A stretch of DNA of 64,000 bases from Sinorhizobium sp. BG8 (GTDB taxonomy: Bacteria; Pseudomonadota; Alphaproteobacteria; Rhizobiales; Rhizobiaceae). Below the pieces are notes generated by a model. It made no database searches and was not told the origin of the DNA. It was given only the letters and a program-made list of their open reading frames with translations. The translations under genes and the position numbers were made by a program. Of this stretch, positions 33,020-42,602 are shown one piece after another; positions within the stretch are counted from its first letter, which is position 1, and every line of letters starts with the position of its first letter. Where the stretch lies: positions 3,243,501 to 3,307,500 of the forward strand of contig NZ_CP044011.1 in assembly GCF_016864555.1 (NCBI RefSeq), read 5' to 3'.

Positions 33020-35307
33020 GTGGCAGGCACCGCTCCCAGATCGGACAAGTGTGCCTTGGCCGTCTCCTGAGCAGGGGGAGCCGGACGGCGAAGGCGCAGC
33101 GAATTGACCACGACGATGATCGACGAAGTCGACATCGCAATCGCCGCCACGAGCGGCGTTGCATGGCCGAGCATGGCTACGGGAACCGCAATGACGTTGT
33201 ATCCGATCGCGAGCGCGAAGTTCTGCCGGATGAGCCTCCCTGCCCCACGCGAGATATCGAGAGCGAATGGAACGGCATCGAGGCTCTCGTGCAGGAACAC
33301 GAAATCCGCCGCCTGCCGGCCGACGTCGGCAGCCGTGGCGGGCGCCATGGAGACATGCGCGGCCGAAAGCGCCGGAGCATCGTTGATCCCGTCCCCGACC
33401 ATCAGGACCTTGGCGCCCGCGGTTTGAAGCGCGGCCACCGCCTCGGTCTTGCCCTGCGGCGAGAGCGCCGCCTGCCACCTGGAAATGCCGAGCGTTTCCG
33501 CAAGACGCGCAACCGCCGGCGCCCGGTCCCCCGAGAGGATCGAGAGCTTCAACCCGGCGTTTCTCAGCCGGTCGAGTGCCGCGCTAGCGCCCGCCCTCGG
33601 CGCATCCTCGAACCGGAAGGCGGCAAGTTCGGCGCCGTCGCGCGACAGAACCACCTCCGTGTAGGGCGTCTCGTCGGTCGGTGAAGCGCCAGCCGGGCAT
33701 GCGAATGCACGTCTGCCGAGACGATAGGTGCCGCTGTCGTCGGTCGCCTCCAGCCCCTCTCCGGGTCTCTCAGTCACAGCATCGAAATCATATCCTCGTT
33801 CGGGCAGGCCTGCGACGAGGGCACGCGAAAGCGGGTGGCGCGAATGTCCGGCAAGCGCGACCGCGATCGCCTGATGGCCGGGATCGCCATTCGAACGGCC
33901 GACAAGGCGAGGCTGGCCGAGCGTGAGGGTTCCCGTCTTGTCGAACACCGCCGTATCGATGGCGGCGAGCCTTTCCATTGCCGAACCATCCTTGACCATG
34001 ACGCCGCCGGCGAAGAGCCGACCCGCGGCCACCACCTGCACGACGGGCACGGCGAGCCCCAAAGCGCAGGGGCAGGTTATGATGAGGACCGCGACGGCGA
34101 TCAGCATCGCGTGTTTCCAGTCGCCGTCATAGGCGCCCCACGCGAGGAACGAGGCGAGCGCAAGCAGATGCACGACCGGTGAATAGACCTGGGCAGCCCG
34201 ATCGGCGATACGGCGATAGCGCGCGCGCCCGCCTTCCGCGGCCTCCATCAACGATATCACTTCGGCAAGAAACGAATCCCGGGCGAGCGCTATCGCCTCG
34301 ACGACAAGAGAACCGGTGATGTTCATTGCACCCGCCTCGAGCTGTTCCCCCGGCCCCACGGCGAGCGGAGCGCTCTCGCCATTGACGATCGAGCGATCGA
34401 TATCGCTGGTACCCGTCACCACCCTGCAATCGACCGGGATGCGCTCGCCAGCGGCAATCGCAAGCCTGTCGCCAACCGAGATCTCCTCGACGCGACGGTA
34501 CTCCCTGCTGCCGTCACCACCCACCAGCATCGCCCCGCGCGGCGAAAGCCGCGCCAGCCCGGTGATCGCCGACCGCGCCCGGTCGCGCATGACGTGGTCC
34601 AGTGTCCGGCCGATGAGGAGGAAGAAGAGCAGCGACACGGTCGCATCGAACCACGCATGCTCGCCATGGTGGATCGTCTCCCAAAGGGATACGCCGTAAG
34701 ACAGTGTGACCGCGAGCGAGATCGGCACATCCATGTTGGTGTGGCCATGCCGGAGCGCATTCCACGCCGACCGGTAGAAGAAGCGGCCGGCATAAACGAG
34801 CGCAGGCCCGGCAATCAGTGCCGAGATCCAGTGAAACAGATCGCGCGTCGCTGCCTCCGCTCCCGACCATACCGAAACCGACAGAAGCATGATGTTGACA
34901 GACGCAAACCCCGCGACCGCGACCGCGCGGATCAGGTCGTTGCGCAGGCCGTCCTCACCCGCGGCCGCCGGTGAAAAGAGATGAGCATCGTATCCACAGG
35001 CGCGGATGGCGGCGGCAATCGCCTGAGGATCGACGGCGCGCGCGCCGTCGCCTTCCTTCCACACAACGGTTACCCGGCGCGACGACAGGTTGACGCGCGC
35101 GCGTTCCACATCCGGGAGGGAGCGCAACGCACCCTCGATCTTGACGATGCACGCGCCGCAATGGACCCCCGGCACACTGAGATCGATCTGCCGCAATCCG
35201 TTACCGAGGTCGCGGCTCGCAAGACGCATCTCTTCCGAAGATGGCAGGCCGTAGGCAGTCGCATCCGGACTGAACGCCGTGTCAGTCCCCGGGGCGCAGC
35301 AACTCAT
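33016..35307 (-). CDS. fixI: Copper-exporting P1B-ATPase CcoI/FixI
   Basis: 763 residues from ATG 35307 (MSCCAPGTD), overlapping fixH by 26 bases. It delivers copper to the cbb3 oxidase. Order: cysteine-rich start, a heavy-metal domain with GVHCGACI, membrane spans, the CPC motif in IITCPCALGLAVP, the phosphorylation site FDKTGTLT, and the hinge MVGDGINDAPAL. It is close to the normal length of CcoI. Confidence 0.95.
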   Translation of the reverse strand: MSCCAPGTDTAFSPDATAYGLPSSEEMRLASRDLGNGLRQIDLSVPGVHCGACIVKIEGALRSLPDVERARVNLSSRRVTVVWKEGDGARAVDPQAIAAAIRACGYDAHLFSPAAAGEDGLRNDLIRAVAVAGFASVNIMLLSVSVWSGAEAATRDLFHWISALIAGPALVYAGRFFYRSAWNALRHGHTNMDVPISLAVTLSYGVSLWETIHHGEHAWFDATVSLLFFLLIGRTLDHVMRDRARSAITGLARLSPRGAMLVGGDGSREYRRVEEISVGDRLAIAAGERIPVDCRVVTGTSDIDRSIVNGESAPLAVGPGEQLEAGAMNITGSLVVEAIALARDSFLAEVISLMEAAEGGRARYRRIADRAAQVYSPVVHLLALASFLAWGAYDGDWKHAMLIAVAVLIITCPCALGLAVPVVQVVAAGRLFAGGVMVKDGSAMERLAAIDTAVFDKTGTLTLGQPRLVGRSNGDPGHQAIAVALAGHSRHPLSRALVAGLPERGYDFDAVTERPGEGLEATDDSGTYRLGRRAFACPAGASPTDETPYTEVVLSRDGAELAAFRFEDAPRAGASAALDRLRNAGLKLSILSGDRAPAVARLAETLGISRWQAALSPQGKTEAVAALQTAGAKVLMVGDGINDAPALSAAHVSMAPATAADVGRQAADFVFLHESLDAVPFALDISRGAGRLIRQNFALAIGYNVIAVPVAMLGHATPLVAAIAMSTSSIIVVVNSLRLRRPAPPAQETAKAHLSDLGAVPAT

Positions 35308-35803
35308 CTGACGCCCCCGCGACAACGGTTCTGACCGTCTGGTGGAAGACCTTCCGGCCGTCCTTCATGGACACGATGTCGGCTATCCATTGTCCGGGCG
35401 CGAGCCTTCTCGCCGCCTCGAACACACCCGGATCCCGGACGGAAAGATCGAGGCTGAAGTCTTCGCGCTCGTCGACAGGCCGCTTGAAGATCGCGGTGAC
35501 GCTGTCGGCGGCAAGCGGCCTTCCTGTGCCGTCGAAAAGGCGATAGGTCACCGTCTCGCCCCAGATGATGAGCTCTCCGCGTTTGCCGCTTGCCGCCAGC
35601 GCATTCGCCTCGGCGACCTTGGCATTGAACTGTTGGCTGGCGACATAGGTGTTCTGCACCACAAGGCCGCTCCAGCTGCTGATCGCATTCCATGCCATCA
35701 CGAGATTGACCGATATGATCGTGCCGAAGAACAGCACCATCACGGCGAGCATGTGCCAGCCCGTGAAGACGAATCCGTCGCTGCGTTGTTCCGAATTTTG
35801 CAT
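35282..35803 (-). CDS. fixH: cbb3 oxidase assembly protein CcoH/FixH
   Basis: 173 residues: one N-terminal membrane span (WHMLAVMVLFFGTIISVNLVM) then a periplasmic beta domain. It works with FixG and FixI in assembly. The start overlaps the fixG stop by one base (TGATG). Confidence 0.95.
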   Translation of the reverse strand: MQNSEQRSDGFVFTGWHMLAVMVLFFGTIISVNLVMAWNAISSWSGLVVQNTYVASQQFNAKVAEANALAASGKRGELIIWGETVTYRLFDGTGRPLAADSVTAIFKRPVDEREDFSLDLSVRDPGVFEAARRLAPGQWIADIVSMKDGRKVFHQTVRTVVAGASDELLRPGD

Positions 35804-37383
35804 CAGTTCGCTCCAGGCATGTTGAAACGGGCGGAGTAGACATCGCGCTCATGGCTTGCGGGGTCTTCCGCAACCAGGGTGAACCCTTCCCCGGCATTCG
35901 CGGCAAGTTCCCGAGGAAGGGTGACGAACACCCTGACGGTCGTAACCTTGTCGGCATCGGCGGGGACCGCGAACAGCCGGCCGTCGCCGCTGTCGTGCCC
36001 CGAGATCTTCATCATGGCGCCCGCCAACCCTTCCATCGACACATTGATCACGCGGTTCTCGGGGATCATGTTGAGAAGCTTGATGGTGTAGCCGTTCCGG
36101 ACCGAGCCGTCGGATTCGATGACGTATTGCGGATTGCGATCATGGATGACGTTGAGTTCCAACCGGTCGCGCGTAAGGAGGGCATATAGCAGTGCGACGC
36201 CGGCGAGCATCCAGACGGCCGAATACATCAGCGTGCGCGCGCGGAAGATGACGTGCCAGTCGAAGTGCCCCACTTGTTTGGAAAATTTGCCGTCCGGCTG
36301 GCGCACGCGCCGCGGATCGATCGCCTTCGTGCCATCGTCTGTCGCCAGCGCCATGTTGGTGGCGTAGTCGGAGAGCGTCGCATAGGCGATAAGTCCCCGC
36401 TCCTTGCCGAGCTTGTCCATGACGCCATCGCAGGCGTCGATGCAGAGCGCGCAGGTGATGCATTCGAGCTGCTGGCCGTCGCGGATGTCGATACCCATCG
36501 GACAGACGGCGACACAGGCATTGCAGTCAACGCAATCGCCGACGCTTTCGCCGGCTGCAGCGGCCTTCTTCGCGTGACGCGTACGAGGCTCGCCACGCCA
36601 GTCGTTGTAGGTGACGACCAGCGAATTTTCGTCCAGCATCGCCGCCTGGATGCGAGGCCACGGGCACATGTAGGTGCAGACCTGTTCGCGCATCAGGCCG
36701 CCGAACACGTAGGTCGTGGCCGTGAGGATGGCCACGGTGGCATAGGCGACGAACGGCGCGTCGAGCGTGAAGAGAGTGACGACGAGGCGCGGAGCATCCG
36801 CGAAATAGAATATCCAGGCGCCGCCTGTCGCGACCGCGATCAGAAGCCAGACGGCGTGCTTGGCCACCCGCTTCCTTGTCTTGTCGAAGCTCCATGGCCC
36901 GGCATCTAGCTTCATGCGGGCATTTCGATCGCCCTCGATTGCCCTTTCGACGACGAGGAAAAGATCCACCCAGACCGTCTGGGGACAGGCGTAGCCGCAC
37001 CAGGCGCGCCCGACGGCAGAAGTGACGAGAAAGAGGCCGAAACCGGCCATGACGAGGAGGCCGGCGACGAAGAAGAACTCCTGCGGCCAGATCTCGATGA
37101 AGAAGAAATAGAACCGCCGTCCCGCGAGATCGATCAGTACCGCCTGGTCGGGCGCATGCGCGCCTCGGTCCCAGCGCATCCACGGCGTCAGGTAGTAGAT
37201 CCCGAGCGTGATGAACATGACGATCCATTTGAAGCGGCGAAACTGGCCCTCGGCACGCTTCGGAAAGATCTTCTTCCGCTTTTCATAGAGGGGCTTGCGC
37301 ATCCGTGCCGAATTGACCGGCTCGGCTTCGAGCCGCTCGACCGGGGAGCCGTTGCTGGACTGTAAGGCATCGTAGATGTTCAT
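35803..37383 (-). CDS. fixG: cbb3 oxidase accessory protein CcoG/FixG
   Basis: 526 residues. Membrane-bound ferredoxin-like protein with NapH-type spans, motifs YACPQTVWVDLF and CTYMCPWPRIQ, and two 4Fe-4S clusters in CVDCNACVAVCPMGID and CITCALCIDACD. The C terminus is an immunoglobulin-like periplasmic domain. It is the first gene of fixGHIS, downstream of the FNR-type box at 37436-37449. Confidence 0.95.
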   Translation of the reverse strand: MNIYDALQSSNGSPVERLEAEPVNSARMRKPLYEKRKKIFPKRAEGQFRRFKWIVMFITLGIYYLTPWMRWDRGAHAPDQAVLIDLAGRRFYFFFIEIWPQEFFFVAGLLVMAGFGLFLVTSAVGRAWCGYACPQTVWVDLFLVVERAIEGDRNARMKLDAGPWSFDKTRKRVAKHAVWLLIAVATGGAWIFYFADAPRLVVTLFTLDAPFVAYATVAILTATTYVFGGLMREQVCTYMCPWPRIQAAMLDENSLVVTYNDWRGEPRTRHAKKAAAAGESVGDCVDCNACVAVCPMGIDIRDGQQLECITCALCIDACDGVMDKLGKERGLIAYATLSDYATNMALATDDGTKAIDPRRVRQPDGKFSKQVGHFDWHVIFRARTLMYSAVWMLAGVALLYALLTRDRLELNVIHDRNPQYVIESDGSVRNGYTIKLLNMIPENRVINVSMEGLAGAMMKISGHDSGDGRLFAVPADADKVTTVRVFVTLPRELAANAGEGFTLVAEDPASHERDVYSARFNMPGAN

Positions 37384-37435
37384 GGCGAGGCACCGTCTTT
37401 CCCGTCTGTCATGCCCGTCGGCCTCCCCTCGCTCC

Positions 37436-37449
37436 TTGACTTAAGTCAA
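37436..37449. promoter_or_regulatory. FNR/FixK box between fixG and the SRPBCC gene
   Basis: TTGACTTAAGTCAA, a perfect palindrome of the form TTGAC-N4-GTCAA, 52 bases upstream of fixG and 69 bases upstream of the divergent SRPBCC gene. FixK/FnrN sites in rhizobia follow TTGAT/C-N4-A/GTCAA. One box could serve both directions. Confidence 0.85.
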
Positions 37450-37518
37450 TAACGGCGCTTGCCTGCCCTCTGCCCGGATGCGACAAATCGGCCAGCATGG
37501 GGAGAAGGGAGCGAAGAC

Positions 37519-37929
37519 ATGGCAACGATGCCAGCCCGCATCATCCACCGGTCGATCGCGCGTGACTGGCGGGAGGTCTATGCTTTTGCCTCCAGACCGC
37601 AGAACATGCCGCAATGGGCCTCGGGCCTCGCCTCGGGGCTTGTGCCGGACGGCGATGAATGGATCGCCGACGGCGGGCCGATCGGCAACGTACGCGTCCG
37701 CTTCGCCGCCCCAAATGAATTCGGTGTCATCGACCACAGGGTGACGCTCTCCGATGGCCTGAGCGTTCACAACGCGCTGCGTGTGGTGCCGAACGGCGAC
37801 GGGGCCGAGGTCATGTTCACCCTGCTGCGCCTGCCTGGCATCGATGATGCCGCCTTCGAGGCGGACGCCGCCCATGTCGCCCGCGACCTCGAAGCCCTGA
37901 AGGCGCTGATGGAGAAGGGAACTGTGTGA
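37519..37929 (+). CDS. SRPBCC-fold (START/polyketide-cyclase-like) protein
   Basis: 136 residues from ATG 37519. Helix-grip fold signs: IIHRSIARDWREVYAFASRP at the N terminus, strands GNVRVRFAAPNEFGVIDHRV and VMFTLLRLPG, and a long C-terminal helix ALKALMEKG. Members bind small hydrophobic molecules. Stop overlaps the next start by one base (TGATG). It is divergent from fixG and shares the FNR box, so it may be oxygen-regulated. Confidence 0.8.
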   Translation: MATMPARIIHRSIARDWREVYAFASRPQNMPQWASGLASGLVPDGDEWIADGGPIGNVRVRFAAPNEFGVIDHRVTLSDGLSVHNALRVVPNGDGAEVMFTLLRLPGIDDAAFEADAAHVARDLEALKALMEKGTV

Positions 37930-38285
37930 TGGGAACGCAAGGCAACGACCGCCGGATCGACTATATCGAGTTCAACGTCGCGGACATCGCCCGCTCGAAG
38001 ACGTTCTACGGCAGCGCCTTCGGGTGGACCTTTACTGACTACGGCCCGCAATATTGCGAGTTTCAGGATGGCCGCCTTACCGGCGGCTTCACGACGCTTG
38101 CGCCGGTGAACGCCGCCGGCGGTCCGCTGGTCATCCTCTTTGCCGACGATCTCGAAGACGCCGTCGCCCGCGTCGAACAGGCCGGCGGCAGCATCGTCAA
38201 GGCGATCTACTCGTTTCCGGGCGGCCGCCGATTTCATTTTGGAGATCCCGACGGTTATGAACTGGCGGTGTGGTCGGATCGATAG
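37929..38285 (+). CDS. VOC-family (glyoxalase/bleomycin-resistance-like) protein
   Basis: 118 residues from ATG 37929. Single VOC domain: IDYIEFNVADIARSKTFYGSAFGWTF, then HFGDPDGYELAVWS at the C terminus, the usual metal-binding part. Translationally coupled to the SRPBCC gene. Function unknown. The pair may handle a small metabolite during the shift to low oxygen. Confidence 0.85.
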   Translation: MGTQGNDRRIDYIEFNVADIARSKTFYGSAFGWTFTDYGPQYCEFQDGRLTGGFTTLAPVNAAGGPLVILFADDLEDAVARVEQAGGSIVKAIYSFPGGRRFHFGDPDGYELAVWSDR

Positions 38286-38353
38286 ACCGTCGCTCCCGCT
38301 GAGCCGGCCGGAAGCTCCCCGCATCGCCGTTGCGATTCTCCCGGAACAATGAA

Positions 38354-38430
38354 GGGGCCGCCCGTTCCTGGAACCGGCGGCCCCAACAGTATAGATCCGG
38401 GGGCCTACGCACTGTGAGCGGCAGGCCCCC
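38354..38430. terminator. Two stem-loops between convergent VOC and fixP genes
   Basis: Hairpin 38354-38384: nine perfect pairs GGGGCCGCC/GGCGGCCCC around a 13-base loop. Hairpin 38399-38430: eight pairs GGGGGCCT/AGGCCCCC around a 16-base loop. No T tract, but they lie between the two converging stops. Confidence 0.6.
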
Positions 38431-38444
38431 GGCCTCAGGCTCTC

Positions 38445-39308
38445 TTACTCTCCACCTCCCAGCGAGTGGACGAAGATCGCCAGTTCCTTGACCGTGGGCT
38501 CCCCGAGGCGCGGGAGCCAGGCAGGCATGACGCCATGCTTCGGCGAACGCATCTGGTTGGCCACGGCCTGCTCGCCCTCTCCCTTGAGCCAGATTGCATC
38601 GGCGAGATTGGGCGCGCCGAGCTCGCGATTGCCCTTTGCGTCGTCACCATGGCAGGCCGCACAGTTCTCGGCGAAGATCGCCTTGCCCGGTTCAACCATG
38701 CCGACATCGGAGGGCGTCCCGGTGAGGCTCACGACATAGGCGGAAACCTCTCTTATTTCCTCCGGCTTCAGCATGTCCCCGAATGCGGGCATTTCGGAAA
38801 TCCGGGTCTCCTCATCGCCGGGATGGCGGATGCCGTGTGCAATCGTCTGGTAGATGTCGTCGACCGTGCCGCCCCAGATCCAGTCGTCGTCGTTGAGGTT
38901 CGGAAAGCCCTGCGAACCGGCCGCACCGGAGCCGTGGCACTGTGCGCAGTTGACCTTGAAAGCGGAGGCGCCCGCCGAGACGGCGAACTGCGCGAGCTGG
39001 GGATCCGCAAGGATGTCCTGGAGCGACGAGGATGCGATACGGTCGAGGGAACCGGTCTGCGCAGCCTTGGCCTCCGCGAGTTCCACCGCGACGTCGGCCC
39101 GGCTCGAGAATCCGAGGACGCCCTTCGTCGCATCCGTGAGCATCGGCAGTGCCGGATAGGCGATCATGTATCCGAGCGCCCAGACGATCGTCGCATAGAA
39201 GGTCCAGACCCACCACCGGGGCATCGGATTGTTCAGTTCCCGGATACCATCCCATTCATGGCCGGTGGTTTCGACACCCGAAATTTCGTCGATGTGCTTG
39301 TCAGCCAT
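38445..39308 (-). CDS. fixP: cbb3 cytochrome oxidase dihaem subunit CcoP/FixP
   Basis: 287 residues. N-terminal membrane span (MPRWWVWTFYATIVWALGYMIAY), then two c-type cytochrome domains with haem motifs CAQCH (121-125) and CAACH (216-220); axial methionines likely in RISEMPAFGDML and GVMPAW. It passes electrons from FixO to the active site. Confidence 0.95.
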   Translation of the reverse strand: MADKHIDEISGVETTGHEWDGIRELNNPMPRWWVWTFYATIVWALGYMIAYPALPMLTDATKGVLGFSSRADVAVELAEAKAAQTGSLDRIASSSLQDILADPQLAQFAVSAGASAFKVNCAQCHGSGAAGSQGFPNLNDDDWIWGGTVDDIYQTIAHGIRHPGDEETRISEMPAFGDMLKPEEIREVSAYVVSLTGTPSDVGMVEPGKAIFAENCAACHGDDAKGNRELGAPNLADAIWLKGEGEQAVANQMRSPKHGVMPAWLPRLGEPTVKELAIFVHSLGGGE

Positions 39309-39310
39309 GA

Positions 39311-39463
39311 TCAGTCCTCTTTGAGGGGAATTGCGGCGGCGTTCTCCGCTGCCTTGCGGGCACCCGGCCGGAACAGGAATACGACGACGGCGAGGAAGAA
39401 CAGCGTCATGGCCAGAAGGCCCCAGCTGTCCGCGAAGTGGCGCATGGCGGTATAGGTTTCCAT
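39311..39463 (-). CDS. fixQ: cbb3 oxidase subunit CcoQ/FixQ
   Basis: 50 residues: METYTAMRHFADSWGLL then a membrane span (AMTLFFLAVVVFLFRPG) and a polar tail. The usual small stabilising subunit. Its stop lies two bases from the fixP start, in the order fixN-O-Q-P. Confidence 0.93.
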   Translation of the reverse strand: METYTAMRHFADSWGLLAMTLFFLAVVVFLFRPGARKAAENAAAIPLKED

Positions 39464-39473
39464 CGTGCCCTCC

Positions 39474-40205
39474 TCAGCGATAGCCGCTTGCGTCGTCATA
39501 GGTGGAGAAGTCCACCAGAGTGCCGAGCATCTGCAGATAGGCGACCAGCGCATCCATTTCGGTGAGCTTCTGAGGGTCGCCGTCGAAATCGCCGATCTTC
39601 GCCTTCGGATAGCGGGCCTCAAGGCCGGATGTATCCGCATTCGGATCGGCCTGCGCCTTCAGGTCGGCCTCGGCATTCTCGATCATCGCGTCGTCGTAGG
39701 GCACGCCGACCGTCCGGCTCGCCTTGAGATTCATTGCGACATCCCGCACGTCCAGCCGCGTCTCCTTGAGGAAGGCATAGCTCGGCATGACCGATTCCGG
39801 CACCACCGAGCGCGGCTCGACGAGATGCTGTACGTGCCACTCGTTCGAGTAGCGGTCACCGACGCGTGCGAGATCGGGGCCGGTTCGCTTGGAACCCCAC
39901 TGGAAGGGATGGTCGTACATCGACTCTGCCGCCAGCGAGTAGTGACCGTAGCGCTCCACCTCGTCTCGGAAGGGCCGGATCATCTGGCTGTGACAGACGT
40001 AGCAGCCCTCGCGGATGTAGATGTCGCGTCCGGCGAGCTCCAGCGGCGAGTAAGGCCGCATGCCCTCGACCTTCTCGATGGTGTTCTCGAGGTAGAAGAG
40101 CGGCGCGATCTCGACGATACCGCCGATGGTCACCACCAGCAGCGAGCCGGCGAGCAGCAGGGTCGCGTTTCGTTCGAGCAGTACGTGCTTATCAAGTATG
40201 GACAT
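39474..40205 (-). CDS. fixO: cbb3 cytochrome oxidase monohaem subunit CcoO/FixO
   Basis: 243 residues. Membrane anchor ([20 protein letters not shown]) and one haem motif [13 protein letters not shown] (C68-H72), with the [14 protein letters not shown] methionine region. Normal length for the family. Confidence 0.95.
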   Translation of the reverse strand: MSILDKHVLLERNATLLLAGSLLVVTIGGIVEIAPLFYLENTIEKVEGMRPYSPLELAGRDIYIREGCYVCHSQMIRPFRDEVERYGHYSLAAESMYDHPFQWGSKRTGPDLARVGDRYSNEWHVQHLVEPRSVVPESVMPSYAFLKETRLDVRDVAMNLKASRTVGVPYDDAMIENAEADLKAQADPNADTSGLEARYPKAKIGDFDGDPQKLTEMDALVAYLQMLGTLVDFSTYDDASGYR

Positions 40206-40216
40206 CGGTCCACCTC

Positions 40217-41842
40217 CTATTCAGCGGGCTGCAGCGCAGGAACGGTGCCCGGCATGCGGGCCTCGTCACGCTGGTACCCAAGGATCGTCATGGTGATGTT
40301 CCAAGCCATGATCAGCGCACCGGTCAGGTACATGGCTCCGCCGACCGCCCTGAGGACGTAGTAGGGGAACATGGCGGAGACCGTTTCGGCGAAGGAATAG
40401 ACGAGGAAGCCCTGGTCGTCGTACTCGCGCCACATGAGGCCCTGCTGGATGCCGGCGACCCACATGACAGCCGCGTAGACCACGATGCCGAGGGTGGCGA
40501 GCCAGAAGTGCCAGTTGACGAGGCGCAGACTGTAGAGCCGCTCCCTGCCCCACAGCTTCGGCGTCAGATAGTAGACAGCACCGAAGCTGATGAGACCGTT
40601 CCAGCCGAGAGCGCCCGAATGCACGTGGCCGATCGTCCAGTCGGTGTAGTGGCTGAGCGAGTTGACGGTCTTGATTGACATCATCGGTCCCTCGAAGGTG
40701 GCCATGCCGTAGAAGGCAACGGCCATCACCATCATGCGCATGATCGGGTCGGTGCGGATCTTGTCCCAGGCGCCCGAGAGCGTCATCAGGCCGTTGATCA
40801 TGCCGCCCCACGAGGGCATCCAGAGCATGATCGAAAACACCATCCCCAGCGTCTGTGCCCAGTCGGGAAGAGCTGTGTAGTGCAGGTGGTGCGGACCCGC
40901 CCAGATGTACATGAAGATCAGCGCCCAGAAGTGGATGATCGACAGCCGGTAGGAATAGACGGGGCGATTGGCCTGCTTCGGAATGAAGTAGTAGAGCATG
41001 CCGAGGAAGCCGGCCGTCAGGAAGAAGCCCACCGCATTATGGCCGTACCACCACTGGGTCAGCGCATCCTGCACGCCCGAGAATGCCGAGTAGCTCTTCA
41101 CTCCGAGGAACGAGACGGGGATTGCAAGGTTGTTGACCACGTGCAGCATCGCGATCGTCACGATGAAGGACAGGTAGAACCAATTCGCTACGTAGATGTG
41201 CGGTTCCTTGCGGGTCAGGATCGTGCCGAGGAATGCCACGAGATAGGCAACCCAGACCACCGTCAGCCAGAGGTCGACGTACCATTCCGGTTCGGCATAC
41301 TCGCGCCCCTGCGTGATCCCGAGCAGATAGCCCGTCGCGGCCATGACGATGAACAGCTGGTAGCCCCAGAACACGAACCAGCCGAGATTGCCGCCGAAGA
41401 GCCGCACCCGCGACGTGCGCTGGACCACGTAGAAGGAGGTCGCGATCAGCGCATTGCCGCCGAAGGCGAAAATGACCGCCGAGGTATGAAGCGGCCGCAC
41501 GCGACCGAAATTGAACCAAGGTTCGATATTCAGGTCGGGAAAGGCAAGCTGCAGCGCCACGACGACGCCGACGAGAAAGCCGACGACACCCCAGAACACC
41601 GTTGCGATCACGCCGTACTTCACCACGTCGTCGAAGTAGCCGGAGCGATCCGGATCGGACGCTCTTCCCGCCGAGACCGGGGCGAAGGAGATCCGTCGCA
41701 CCATGACCACCGTGCTCACAAGCAGCACGAAGAACAGCACCCACATATGCGCCTGAAACAGGCTGTCATGGGCAAAGGCTGCCCCAAGCAAGGCCGCGAA
41801 GGCCCCAATGGCCAGTAGCGCGGTTTCGGTTCCGTATTTCAT
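40217..41842 (-). CDS. fixN: cbb3 cytochrome oxidase catalytic subunit CcoN/FixN
   Basis: 541 residues from ATG 41842 ([15 protein letters not shown]); a start nine bases earlier (MPT) is possible. Twelve or so membrane spans. Haem and Cu_B ligand regions: [39 protein letters not shown] and [13 protein letters not shown]. It catalyses oxygen reduction with high affinity. The FNR box at 41944-41957 lies about 100 bases upstream. Confidence 0.96.
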   Translation of the reverse strand: MKYGTETALLAIGAFAALLGAAFAHDSLFQAHMWVLFFVLLVSTVVMVRRISFAPVSAGRASDPDRSGYFDDVVKYGVIATVFWGVVGFLVGVVVALQLAFPDLNIEPWFNFGRVRPLHTSAVIFAFGGNALIATSFYVVQRTSRVRLFGGNLGWFVFWGYQLFIVMAATGYLLGITQGREYAEPEWYVDLWLTVVWVAYLVAFLGTILTRKEPHIYVANWFYLSFIVTIAMLHVVNNLAIPVSFLGVKSYSAFSGVQDALTQWWYGHNAVGFFLTAGFLGMLYYFIPKQANRPVYSYRLSIIHFWALIFMYIWAGPHHLHYTALPDWAQTLGMVFSIMLWMPSWGGMINGLMTLSGAWDKIRTDPIMRMMVMAVAFYGMATFEGPMMSIKTVNSLSHYTDWTIGHVHSGALGWNGLISFGAVYYLTPKLWGRERLYSLRLVNWHFWLATLGIVVYAAVMWVAGIQQGLMWREYDDQGFLVYSFAETVSAMFPYYVLRAVGGAMYLTGALIMAWNITMTILGYQRDEARMPGTVPALQPAE

Positions 41843-41943
41843 CGTTGGCATCCCCCAACCGTAAGTTACCCGCCACGGCAACCCGTCAGAGAATCCGGGA
41901 TCCGTAGTTGTTGGAGGCTTCGCAAATGCACGCAACCGTCACC

Positions 41944-41957
41944 TTGACTTAAATCAA
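41944..41957. promoter_or_regulatory. FNR/FixK box between fixN and the hemerythrin gene
   Basis: TTGACTTAAATCAA, matching TTGAC-N4-ATCAA with one mismatch to perfect symmetry. It is about 101 bases upstream of fixN and 95 bases upstream of the divergent hemerythrin gene. Confidence 0.85.
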
Positions 41958-42052
41958 GGCGGTTGCGTTGGCGCGGAGGCATCACATTGACAGGTTGACG
42001 CAGGCAGATGCCTTGGTGATGCCAGCTGCCCTGAAACAACGGAAATACGCCA

Positions 42053-42547
42053 ATGACGGACAGTGATCTGTGTCAGGAAAATGTTGGACGGCTGCTGTCG
42101 GATGCACCGGAGAACGCCGTCTCTCTCGCATGGCTCGACGAGGCCCACGCGGAACAGCTGCGCCTCTGCCAGGCCCTCGAGGAAATCGCGGACAGCCTGC
42201 CCTCGAATGTGAACCGGCAGAAATGCATCTACGCAGCCAAAGTGCTGGGGCCGCTCGTCTATGGCGTCCACCGGTATGAGGAGATGGTGCTCTTCCCGAT
42301 GCTCGCGCGCAGCGTGACCAGGCGAGCTTCGTTGTCAGCGACGATCTCGCGGTTGAAGTTCGAGCACTTCGAGGACGAGTGTTTCGCCGAGGAACTGACC
42401 GATGCCCTGCTCCGCCTCGGCCGCAGCGATCCCACGGTCAACGCCGAGGCGACAGGTTACATGCTGCGCGCCTTCTTCGAGGCGATGCGGCGACACATCG
42501 CCTTCGAGCAGGAGTTTCTCCTGCGCGATTTCAGAATGATGCAGTGA
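42053..42547 (+). CDS. Hemerythrin-like HHE-domain protein
   Basis: 164 residues of four-helix bundle type. Candidate iron ligands: H32 in DEAHAEQL, H73 with E76/E77 in GVHRYEEMVLFP, H105 with E108 in FEHFEDECF, and H148 with E152 in RRHIAFEQEF. Such proteins bind a di-iron site and can react with oxygen or nitric oxide. It shares its promoter region and FNR box with fixN, so it may be induced with the oxidase, for example to sense or carry oxygen. Confidence 0.85.
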   Translation: MTDSDLCQENVGRLLSDAPENAVSLAWLDEAHAEQLRLCQALEEIADSLPSNVNRQKCIYAAKVLGPLVYGVHRYEEMVLFPMLARSVTRRASLSATISRLKFEHFEDECFAEELTDALLRLGRSDPTVNAEATGYMLRAFFEAMRRHIAFEQEFLLRDFRMMQ

Positions 42548-42602
42548 CCGCTTGAACAGGTGACCTCGCCACGCGCCGGCGGGCGTTCCCGATCGACGCT
42601 CG

